From contig OX421497.1 in NCBI GenBank assembly GCA_949126835.1, positions 28,438,742 through 28,502,741 on the forward strand: a DNA stretch of 64,000 bases, written 5' to 3'. This document shows, piece by piece, positions 35,501 to 44,990 of this stretch. The position numbers were made by a program, and so were the translations under genes. This DNA is from Anisus vortex. Its lineage: Eukaryota; Mollusca; Gastropoda; Planorbidae. The stretch's first letter is position 1. Every line of letters starts with the position of its first letter. The notes under the pieces were generated by a model. That model did not search any database and had not been told where the DNA came from. It saw nothing but the letters and a program-made list of their open reading frames with translations.

Positions 35501-38500
35501 TCCAATGGTCTTAGGCGACTCCCATGAAATGGTCGTTTGACTTCCAAAAGGGTTTGGAACCACTGCTCTGTAGTCTATACTATTGAGTATTAAATATAGG
35601 CCCCTTTTGACCACCTATTGTAGCCCTATACTATATAAATATCACTTTATAATTATTATTACATAAAAATGTAAATATATTGGTTTAAAGGGATTATATA
35701 TATTTCTCTTGAGCTCCAGATGTTCTTAACTTAAGCTGTCCTGGCCTTCCGACTATTGCCGGCATCGTCAATAAGAAAGGTGGAACCAACACCCTTGTGC
35801 GGGCAAGAGAGTTAACAAATATTACTTAATAAAAACTAAAGATCCAGATATTGCTCTAGTATTTTTTAATACAATATTAAGTTCTAAAGCCTAACAGAGT
35901 AGATGATTTCCATCAAGCACATTGGGTATTTGGACCTACTATTTGCCCAATTTGGGCACAAACCAAGTAATAGCACTGTATCTCCTGAGTTTCAAGATTA
36001 TGTGCAAAGCCTATTCTCTTTAATACTTATTCTCTTACACTTCCCATGCCCTGTCCTGAAATGCAGTAATGCACTTACCTACAAGACTAGCAGTAGTAAG
36101 GACTTCCACAAAACTGATCAAGCTTAGAATATATATTAAAAAGTATGATGTTTTTTAAAATATATACAATTTTTCTTTTTGTGCAAATATTGTTTGCATG
36201 GACAAACGTTGCCAAAAACAAACCCGAGTATGAGTCCAAGGCAATATCTGGTTAGCCCGTATTTAGTTTTCCGTTATTTTTACTAATTCTAAAGGTTACA
36301 AAACATAAGTTCAATGTGTCTGATTATGTTATCACCAGCTGGGTCACCAGATTGCCAGTACAAAACATGCTCATCTTACATTTAATAGCCATCAATCACT
36401 AAGCATATATAATTTAATGTTATTTGTTTGTATTGATTTTCTACAGTTTAAGCTATGTTATAAAGTACGTTGGAAAGGCTACGGGCCAGAAGCTGATACC
36501 TGGCAACCACTGGCTGATTTAGCCAACGTTCAGGATATGATTGAGGAGTTTAAAAAAGAAAAGGCTCAAGAAGCAAAACAGAAAAGACAACTGGTAAATG
36601 ATTTTTTTAAGGGCTTTTGATGGGTACAACTGGAACCAAAGTCAAAGAAATAACTTACTTACTTACTTACATTCTGTAATAATCAATGGAAAATAAATAC
36701 TTTTTCATCTTTCATCAGAAGCCACCAAAGGATGTTTTAACAAAAGAAATCACTCAGCAAGTTTCAGCTTCAGCCACGTCTTCTGACATGGACGAGGAGT
36801 CACAAACTTATGATCCTGAATATGGAACAGTGAAGGATAAGTTTTGGAAAGACTTGGAGCTGGGCCGTGTTGATCACTATACCGATTTATTTACAGGGGA
36901 TATGTACTCAAAGATAAAAGGTTGCCAACGCACCGCCCACGCTGAAGCAGTAGCAAACATACACAAGCAGCAGCTACATGGGAAACCTGTCACCCAGCCA
37001 CTGGTCATGAAATCCTCCCCACCAATGGCATTACCTAAGACACCGACCAAAAGACACAGGGGTCGTTTAGTTGCAACACTTCAGAAATCTGCATTGTCGC
37101 CCGGGTCCATGAAATCACACCTATCTTTGGCAAACAAAACCCGAAAGCGATCTAGCGATCCGTTCAGCGCCAAAGGGTATACATCATCGAAGCGTTGCCG
37201 CAGATCCAGGGAGCTGAAATGTGTCAATGTATCTCCGGAGAAGAAGAGGGTGTGCATCAGCTCAGTGACCTCTGAGACAATGGGGATGGTCACAACGACA
37301 AGCCCAGTGCTGACACCACCTGTAGTCCCCAGTACTAGAACAGTCCCATTTTTTCATACAGAGCCTGGTCTAACAACAATAACTTACTCACATTCAAACT
37401 CTTCACCCAAAAGCTGTAAGTATAAATAATTGATGTTTTTATAATCAATATTTCCACAGTGCCCAGACAATATGAAACATCAGGAATATTTCACATAGCT
37501 TTTTTTTTATTAATAAGATCTAGACAAATCTAAAGTAAGTAAAATAAGTAAAATTTGATAATTGAGAAAGATATAAATTGTTTCTGAATTTTTGAAGTAT
37601 GACTTTCCTTTGAATGCATATTTTTGTTTGAACTTTTGTTGTAAGGTCCTTTTCCTTTTCTTTTTATACACATTAATATAGTTGTTGAAAGTACACCAAG
37701 TTGTCGACACAGTTTCTTCCTACACATTTGTATCACCTATCTATTCTGTTTTCTTTTTTACAATCTTTCTTGGTGGCATCCTTAGTTAGTCTGGCGATGC
37801 TGTCCCTATTTAATGCTTTTCCACTCCTCAATCATCAGTAAACAAATATGTGAGGACTAGCTGTAAACCAAGCTGGTCTGCCCAACATTTTATACAGAAT
37901 TTTTTTTTTTAAAAGCTTTTTTCTATCAAAATAATTAACCTTACTTAGCCAAAACTGCCTTTATTTTGGCCACACACATCCCTTAGTATGCCATGGTCAT
38001 AGAAACTTGTGAATGCTGCTTCACTAGCGCTATATATAAAGTTGGTCTGAAAAGGACAGTTATTTTTACTGAACTAAAGATTTAAAACTTGTTTTATAAA
38101 ATACAAACTCTGTATTTAACACTGGTGGATCCTAGTCTAAAGACTTAACTTGTTTTATAAAATACAAACTCTGTATTTAACACTGGTGGATCCTAGTCTA
38201 AAGACTTAACTTGTTTTATAAAATACAAACTCTGTATTTAACACTGGTGGATCCTAGTCTAAAGGCTTAACTTGTTTTATAAAATACAAACTCTGTATTT
38301 AACACTGGTGGATCCTAGTCTAAAGACTTAACTTGTTTTATAAAATACAAACTCTGTATTTAACACTGTTGGATCCTAGTCTAAAGACTTAACTTGTTTT
38401 ATAAAATACAAACTCTGTATTTAACACTGGTGGATCCTAGTCTAAAGGCTTAACTTGTTTTATAAAATACAAACTCTGTATTTAACACTGGTGGATCCTA

Positions 38501-41500
38501 GTCTAAAGACTTAACTTATTTTATAAAATACAAACTCTGTATTTAACACTGGTGGATCCTAAATTTTTACCACCTGTTATTATTATTAATATATTCAAGA
38601 CTGAGCCGTTATGTTCAGTAATTATGTGCTGGTATTATGTATTCAAACTGAGTTTATAATAAAAATATAATAAAAGTTAACTGTCCTGTACTACTATTAC
38701 TTGTTAAAAATACAACTAAATCTTGCATATATATATATTGGAAAAAAAGCAAAATTTGCTACTACTATATATAGGAGCTCTAGTACCTGTATTGAATAAA
38801 TCATATGTCATAACAAACAAAGCACAAAGAAAATTACAAATGCTGTTACTAACAATAAAATATGTTTATCCTATTTTACACCTACTTTTAGTAAAATAGG
38901 TTATAGGGATGGGCAATATAAGAAATTATTATTTTATTTTTTTAGCTCATAAACATATAGAATCACTTAGCCCTAAAAATAGTCATTTTAAAAGGCTATT
39001 GCACTCAACTTTCCCTCCAAAAAATAACAACACATGCTTTTATATAAAGTATATAAAGACATGTAAATATGTTTGTCTGGCATTGACTGCAAGAGAGCAA
39101 ACTGCTCTGCAGACTGGCTAATAGAAGAAGAAGAAAGTACCTTTTAAATACCAACACATTGAAGTTAAAAAAAATCTCTTTACAACATTCTTTAGATAAG
39201 CCTACTGATGAGGGAGATGAAGTTGGCTGCGGCAGTAGAATGACTGTTTCATCTGAAACTATGCTGACGGTTACCACTGAAACAAAATTATTAGATATGA
39301 GTCAACTTATTAAATCTGAACAGGATACACCCACAAGTAAATTCAATTTTTTTTTTACATTTTCAAACTTTAACTGTAATGAATATTTAGGTAGTAACAT
39401 TCATTGCTTGCATGTTTTGCAGTTGCTCTATCTTCAATATTTGAATTGTCAAGAGTGCCTAATCCTGCAAATGTTGTCATTATTCCAGATCAGCCTGCCC
39501 TGTGCGGACAAGGCCAATGTGTAAATGGGGAAGCCAGTAGCAATGATTCTTTGTCTGATTTCCAAGAAGCCTGTGGTGCCACATCCAGTGAGAATATACC
39601 TGCATCAGCAGATGACAGCAAGAGGTCTACTCTAGACACACAGTCTGAGGCCAGTGGGGCAGTGGAGAGATCACATGACGAGGAATGTCTTTGGGGCGGT
39701 GCATGCAATAGGTCGGACTGTAGGGCCAACCGCAGACGCAATATGAAAAATGGCAAAGGACAGACAAATGAAGAAAATGAGCACATAGATAATGAAAGTG
39801 CACACTCACCACAGAACTCCCCAGAGGAAGGGTTGAATAATGAGAATTCTGTTGGCTCTAATGAAAGGATGGATGTTTGTGGTAATCCAATCAGCAGAGA
39901 AAAACCAACATGTTCACCCAAATCTAAAAACAGCACGCCTGCTCATGTGTCAAACTCTTCTGGGGCCAAACCAGATTCACCTTCCTCAAAGTCTCAGAGG
40001 TATGGCTCCATTAAGCCTAGTACACCTCCGATGCTTCTGAAGAGAACCTCCAGCTCAACGGCTCAGACATATAGCTCAGACTCTAGCTTTGAAGATGTCC
40101 CCACCCCATCAGCACCTCTCTGTAAGGACACACTCAAAGGCACCTTCAGCAGTGCTGCTGATGCCCAGACTCATCGCACTGAAACCAGTTCCATTCCAGG
40201 TGCCTTCGGGGTCAGGAAGAACAGTGAGATTTCTGAAAGGCCGGGCTTGTTCAGTGATAACAATAGTGCTTTCAGCTTCGTCAGACAAGACTTTAGTCTC
40301 TCGTCAAGTCACAGCGCACCTTTGTCTGCTGGTAACATCAATATGAGCTCCCCGGGGAAAGAAAACTTCAGTTCCGTGGGTGGCCCAACAATGTCAGTAT
40401 CCAGTAGCCATGATAGGTTACACAGCATGATGGAGGTGGACTCTACTGGGGCACACTTTGACTTGTCTTTACCCACACAGCCACGAGGCTTTGCTGACTC
40501 GCATGAGATAAGGGCCAGAAAAAGAACCAACGAACTTTCACAACCTTTAGAAAAAATACCTTCACCCAACTCTAGACGAGGTCAGTTTACTTTTGTTCTG
40601 ATAGATAAAAAAATTTGGGGTTGTGCTTTTTTTTTTATGATTGAAATATACATTTTAATATGACTATATTGCTGTAGTATAGTTTTAACAATACGCTTTG
40701 ACTAACATTGTTTGTTATTTTTCTTCGGGTCTTGTGCTGTAGATTCAGATGTTGACAGAAGGATTAGTACACTGACCTGTGATGAATTAGAAGACTTGGT
40801 GGAACAGGTAAACAGACTTGTGTTTCTTCTACTATTCATTAAGTCATAGATTATCTCCAGTACCAGAATGTAGAGTACATTTGTTCACTTCTTTATTTGT
40901 TTCAGGGAGAAGAAAGATTTAGTACAAAAGAAGTTAGCTTCGTTACTAATGGTGAGTTAATTTTTATACTTTTTTTTTATGAGGAACATTGTTCCATTTG
41001 AACCTTTTAACCTAACTACTAGTTATGTTTTCTCTAGCTCCGTCCTATTTTCTATTTACTATAGTAAACACTGCCATTACATAGTAAACACTGTCATTAC
41101 TTTAGTAAACACTGCCAATACCAGCTCTTTGCTTCTGGAGAAGCTGGAGCCCAAAGCTTTTGAGCTTTTATGCCATGGAAAAGGTTGGAAGGCTAAATCC
41201 TTCTGTCCTAAGCATGCCTCTATCCTAACTGTATCTTCATTTCCTTTTAACCCTTTACTGGGCAGCTGTTTTTCCATTTTCTAGCTCTGTGCAGGCAAGA
41301 TTTTTTTAGGCATTTTTCAACGTGCATATTTATTTGTTTGAGAAGCTATTTTATTCATTGTTACTTCTTCAAACAATTGATTAAAAGTAGCTTAACTGTA
41401 GTAGCCGCAGGCCAATTGGGGCCAGTTTTTCCCCTAAATTCTTATATTTTTATTTCATTTGTTACATTTTCCACCCATGGGGGGGGGACTCCCGATGGTC

Positions 41501-44500
41501 CCTCCCGTCTACTTCAACATCAGACTCACAACTAAAAAAAGATAGGCCATTATAAAAGATAGATCATTTTTCACTGCCGGAAAAATCAAAAATAGGTCAC
41601 TATCGATGTCACTATCAAACTTAAGTTTGCCCAATTGAAACATTCCCCCAACTTAAATGCCCATTAACTAAACCCAAAGAACGCCTCACTAATACCCAAC
41701 GGCTCCATCACACCACTTCGCGAAAAAAAATGTTTAAAATATGAAAAAATAAACATACATTGATGAAAAATTAACTAGAGATGCTTCAGACATTATATAA
41801 ACCAGAAATAAACAAATGGAATGCTCCCGAGATCTCGAACCAAATGAGAAAGTAGCTATATAAATTGTCATGGATGCTTTCGGACATTTTGCCCATGTCG
41901 GCAATGGATGTTTTTTGCCGCAATGCCCGTAAATGGTTAAGGGAAACTACTGTGTTTAAACAACTGAAACAGACTAGATCCCTGTGTTTTTAAGATGTTA
42001 TATATGTTGGCTTTTTTTTTCATAAAAGATATTGGTGTGGCAGCTGAAAAGTTTCTATTGATTTGGGGGGGGGGGGGGGGGGCTTCTAATGGGCCCGCTT
42101 GTTCCCCAGCCTGAAGTAATGAAGAGCAGCTGTCTACTGTTTTCATCTCAGTTTCCTAGACATTTAGCTCACTTACATGGAAATAGAGCATTCATGCAAG
42201 GTTAAGATAAGTTGCTGTACAAACTTTATGTGACACCCATGTGCATAAACTCGCATTCTGCTGTTATTTTAAAACATCACATAAAGGTGTGTTGCCTGAA
42301 AATGACTTGTTTTCTTCCCTCATAACCAGCTGATTTACTTCAAGCTGTCTACCTGGGCAAAGCTGAAGTTGTAAAGAGAGCCATCAGACAGCCCAGCTTG
42401 GCAGATAGAAAGCTGGATTTTGAACAGCCCGACAACACTGGTCTGACCTTACTTATAAGAGCTGTTCAAAAAGGTGATAACTTTTTTTGACAGCCAAATA
42501 TAATCTTAAAAGAGTTTTAAAAAACATGATGCTTTTAGTATCGATATAGAAATCAGAGACAAAAGGCTGTTTGCAATGCCATGGCTAAGGTATTAAATGC
42601 TGTTGTTTTTTTAACTGCCTCTAGGAGCGCTGGCTATAGTAGAAATGTTACTGGAATACGGTGTAGACGTAAATGCTCAACAAACCAATGGCAGCACAGC
42701 TCTCATGTATGCCGCTGAACAGGTACAATGAATTAAAATTTAGGACACTAAGTGAAATCTTTAATTTCTTGGCACTAGATATTTAGCGGGTTTACTTGTC
42801 CAATTTATTTTTTAAGATAGAGTAATCATAATATATAATGTTTGTTTTTTATTTTATTAAAATTTAACTTTTTTTCTAAAAAAAAAAAAGAAATGGTCTA
42901 TATAATTTCAATAATCAATATTTCCTATCTATTATCTACTTTTGGACCAATTAATATAAGTATTTTTATTTCTTACAGAATGCTGTTTGTTTAGTAGCTT
43001 TGCTGCTGAAATATGGAGCCAATAGCAGTTTGTACACAGTCAATTCAGACTTAGCAGAAACTGCTTTGATGAAAGTGAGTTCAATGTTTCACTTTTCCAT
43101 GGCTGAAAAAAATTGATAGTTCAAACAAGATTACATTGTGGTTAAGATAGTTTACAAGGGCTCAAAACACATTTTTTAATTCTGTTTTTTTTTAACTTGA
43201 TCAGGCCATCAAAAGACAACACAAGGAGGTAGTCAGCCTGATGTTGCGTGTGGGAGTAAACATTGCTTCTCCAACCTGTACCAGTATTTCTGCCTCTGAA
43301 CTTGCAGTTGAGAGAAGGAATCCACAAGTGGAGGCCCTGGTTGTGGCACATTGTCAAAGGTAAAGTATTCTAATAGAGTTTGTTTTTTTCTAATTTTTTT
43401 TATATAATGTTTATGTAGATACTACTTGAATCAGTTCATTGGACTTGGATAATGTTTCAAACAAATCAATGCACTCTGAAAATTTAGATTGAGCTCAATA
43501 ACAGGTTAATTTAAATCTATTTCAGCACTTTTTTGAAACATCACTATTATTTTTCTTTTAACCCTCCAACTACCCGAGGTTTTTAATATAAATATTTGCT
43601 GACCATTGTATATTTTTACCATTTATATATTTATGATGTTGATGTGGCATCCTCTGTATTTTAGTGAACGGAAATGATGACATCAATGTGACATCCACAG
43701 TATTTAAGAGGTTAATGTTGTTATTTTTTTGTCATGTGTAGGTTAGAGCAAGCCTTCCGTAGCCGAGTTCTAGTCACATTGGAAGAAACTGCAGAGCTGA
43801 TGGAGCCATTGTTTCCCTTGCAATGTTTTCCTCTGAGAGAGTCCCATGAGTTTGTTGTCAAGTTCAACAGTAACATACATCCAGTAGCACAAGGTAAAAT
43901 CTACAGTCTAGTAGATACATAATTTAATTGTTATGTAGCTAAGGTGTAAAGGTTTTTTTAAAATTCTAATACAGCCTTTGAAGAAGTCTTGTTTGTTGTA
44001 CATTTTTTCAGGGGAAGGCTTTCTACTCTTTATTGCTCATACCAAAATCAACGACAAAGGAGTGCGATGTAGATTCCACGGTAGCTGCCCTATTGGATCA
44101 GTGACCTTAAATGGTGTCAAGCAGACACCTTTAACAAAGGTAACGAGTTAAAAAAGATTAGAGAAATCAAGTATAATACACATTATAACGGAATGTTTAG
44201 GTCTAATTTTTATTGTCACATCATTTCTTGTTCCAGGAAGTGAATTTTGTAACCTCCTGTCATCCAATAATACCAGGCTGCAATACATTGGTTATTCAGA
44301 AGCTAGAAGACTACACCTCAAAGGTAAACTGAGTACATTAAAATTTATTTTTTATTGATTATATTTAAATGGCCAACTTAGTTTTAATGATCTGCAGTCT
44401 TGTAATAAACACATTTTTCAGACTGTCGACTATACTTTTTAATACTGGGTTGTTGCTTTACACCTCATATATAGTCTTATCTGGCTATCCTTTTTCTCCT

Positions 44501-44990
44501 TGAGATTTTTGGTCAGCCTTCCTTAACATCAAATTCTTGATTAGTCAATAATGATTCCTCAACATATTTCTCATCCCAAAAGATCAGAAAATATGTATTT
44601 TTTATTTATTGTTCTCTATCATGCTAAACAAACAATCTCATCTATTAGCCCTTGTGTAATTGCTTATGTTTAGGTTTTATTTATTTAGTTGGCAGCAAAC
44701 TTAAACATAGCTTTCTCTAGAAACCTTATATGAATAAATATTCTCTGATTTGATTGGCCAAGCCTTGTGTTATCCCAGTTTGTCTTGGTAATGTAAAGGT
44801 TAGCAAACTTAACATTTTTGTAATGTCATTCAATGAGTTGCTGTTCATTGTTCCTTTACTAGAATATCCAAACAATGTACACTTTTCTCAACATTCCTAT
44901 ATTATTTTATTTTATATTATTATATTATATTATTATTTACAGGCCAAATTAACAGTGCAAGCTTTCAGAGCCAAACTTCTGCCCTGCTGA
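32279..44990 (+). CDS. MPHOSPH8: MPP8-like protein (M-phase phosphoprotein 8), HUSH complex subunit homologue; 15 exons, 5' exon missing
   Basis: Exons: 32279-32578, 36447-36593, 36719-37415, 39196-39336, 39423-40580, 40743-40807, 40906-40951, 42330-42473, 42625-42722, 42979-43074, 43205-43359, 43742-43893, 44012-44139, 44237-44323, 44943-44990. They sum to 3462 nt (1153 residues plus stop); every junction is GT-AG with matching phase. Visible residues 83-143 are a chromodomain with aromatic cage candidates Y84, W109 and Y112. A long Ser/Thr/Asn-rich linker follows, then about four ankyrin repeats (852-1015) and a C-terminal domain matching that of vertebrate MPP8 (LMEPLFPLQCF, GFLLFIAH). In vertebrates MPP8 binds H3K9me3 and works with TASOR and periphilin to silence retroelements and intronless transgenes in the nucleus. 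It is longer than human MPP8 (about 860 residues), through the linker. A stop codon (TAG 32276) precedes the first exon in frame, so the start lies in an upstream exon that I could not identify. Confidence 0.9.
33008..33279. mobile_element. MPHOSPH8: MITE candidate in MPP8-like intron
   Basis: Arms GAAGTGGCTATTCGGACCCG (33008-33027) and CGGGTCCGAATAGCCATTTC (33260-33279) are inverted copies with one mismatch, enclosing 232 AT-rich bases without coding sequence. A third related piece (GACCCGGGTCTGAATAGCGG) follows at about 33298. No clear target duplication was found. Confidence 0.6.
34370..34625 (+). mobile_element. LINE scraps: shared block plus zinc-finger 3' end
   Basis: 34370-34490 matches 10020-10150 (CCCCTATCCGCCACCTGGG, GTACCCTCCATA-like). 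34495-34625 matches 26195-26313: FVCNTCKKSFRAHLGLIGHQ encodes the finger in frame, followed by CAGAAAAACAACAATA. Both lie in the first visible MPP8 intron. Confidence 0.65.
34647..35565. mobile_element. hAT-type element with 8-bp target duplication, carrying a nested SINE
   Basis: The ends CAGTGGTTCCCGACC and (reversed) CAGTGGTTCCAAACCC are inverted. The flanks CTCTATAG (34639-34646) and CTCTGTAG (35566-35573) match in 7 of 8. It is non-coding and related in reverse to 5759-6324. Confidence 0.8.
34920..35164 (-). mobile_element. tRNA-derived SINE, family A, copy 1
   Basis: The minus strand starts with a tRNA-like head: GGCCTAGCGGTTAGCTC (box A), GACTGTCAACC in the anticodon region, GCGGGTTCGAGCCCCGCC (box B). 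It ends GCGCTATATAGATTACCATTA-like. GTGTTATTTG (34910-34919) and GTGTTGTTTG (35165-35174) form a 10-bp target duplication. Confidence 0.85.
36447..36593 (+). CDS. MPHOSPH8: MPP8-like exon b: core of the chromodomain
   Basis: The exon encodes 49 residues holding YKVRWKGYGPEADTWQP, the hallmark chromodomain core with the other two cage aromatics, and then the C-terminal helix (VQDMIEEFKKEKAQEAKQK). Phase 0 at both ends joins it cleanly to exon a. Confidence 0.93.
36719..37415 (+). CDS. MPHOSPH8: MPP8-like exon c: basic/Ser-rich linker
   Basis: The exon encodes 232 residues after the acceptor TTCATCAG. Early on it has EYGTVKDKFWKDLELGRVDHY, then Arg/Lys-Ser patches (TPTKRHRGR, TRKRSSDPF, SKRCRRSRE) that could be nuclear localisation signals. 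It looks mostly disordered. The donor is GCT|GTAAGT. Confidence 0.85.
38086..38561. repeat. MPHOSPH8: 61-bp tandem array in MPP8-like intron
   Basis: Nearly identical 61-bp units begin at 38086, 38147, 38208, 38269, 38330, 38391, 38452 and 38513 (7.8 copies; e.g. AACTTGTTTTATAAAATACA). They differ by single bases, so the array is recent or homogenised. Confidence 0.97.
39196..39336 (+). CDS. MPHOSPH8: MPP8-like exon d: linker
   Basis: The exon encodes 47 residues (KPTDEGDEVGCG, then Thr/Ser-rich sequence) between a TTTAG acceptor and an A|GTAAAT donor, phase 1 at both ends. It has no recognisable domain. The phases are what justify it. Confidence 0.75.
39423..40580 (+). CDS. MPHOSPH8: MPP8-like exon e: large disordered linker exon
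   Basis: The exon encodes about 386 residues rich in Ser, Asn, Glu and Pro, typical of a disordered linker. It starts ALSSIFELSRVPNPANVVII after a TTTTGCAG acceptor and contains one Cys cluster (CLWGGACNRSDC). It ends CGAG|GTCAGT, phase 1. Confidence 0.85.
40743..40951 (+). CDS. MPHOSPH8: MPP8-like exons f and g (40743-40807, 40906-40951): lead-in to ankyrin repeats
   Basis: Two short exons separated by a 98-bp intron encode DRRISTLTCDELEDLVEQ and GEERFSTKEVSFVTN. They correspond to the acidic helical segment just before the ankyrin repeats. Phases are 1, 0 and 1. Confidence 0.8.
41251..41936. mobile_element. piggyBac-like short element in MPP8-like intron
   Basis: TTAA at 41247-41250 and 41937-41940 flank inverted ends CCCTTTACTGGGCA and (reversed) CCATTTACGGGCA. 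TTAA duplication with CCCTTT-type ends is characteristic of the piggyBac superfamily. The 686-bp body has no transposase. Confidence 0.65.
42064..42082. repeat. G homopolymer run
   Basis: TTTGG is followed by an uninterrupted run of about 18 G in the MPP8-like intron between exons g and h. Confidence 0.85.
42330..43359 (+). CDS. MPHOSPH8: MPP8-like exons h-k: ankyrin repeats
   Basis: Exons 42330-42473, 42625-42722, 42979-43074 and 43205-43359 encode about 165 residues. Ankyrin landmarks recur: NTGLTLLIRAVQKG, MLLEYGVDVNAQQ, GSTALMYAAEQ, LLLKYGANSSLY and ETALMKAIKRQHKEVVSLML. Ankyrin repeats are protein-binding modules; in MPP8 they follow the linker. Confidence 0.92.
43742..44990 (+). CDS. 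MPHOSPH8: MPP8-like exons l-o: C-terminal domain and stop
   Basis: Exons 43742-43893, 44012-44139, 44237-44323 and 44943-44990 encode 138 residues including LEETAELMEPLFPLQCFPL, GEGFLLFIAHTKI, GSCPIGSVTLNG, NTLVIQKLEDYTSK and a final LTVQAFRAKLLPC. The order and content match the conserved C-terminal domain of MPP8, which separates it from other chromodomain/ankyrin proteins. Stop TGA is at 44988-44990. Confidence 0.93.

Noticed and set aside
38086..38561. CRISPR-like regular array
   Set aside because: The units are head-to-tail with no unique spacers, in a eukaryotic intron. The same applies to the 45-, 59- and 19-bp arrays.
39490..39936. 148-codon minus-strand frame
   Set aside because: It is the shadow of the large MPP8-like linker exon, which has matched splice sites.
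43557..43716. Small piggyBac-like element (TTAACCCTCC ... GAGGTTAA)
   Set aside because: The possible inverted ends match over only a few bases, and TTAA is common here.
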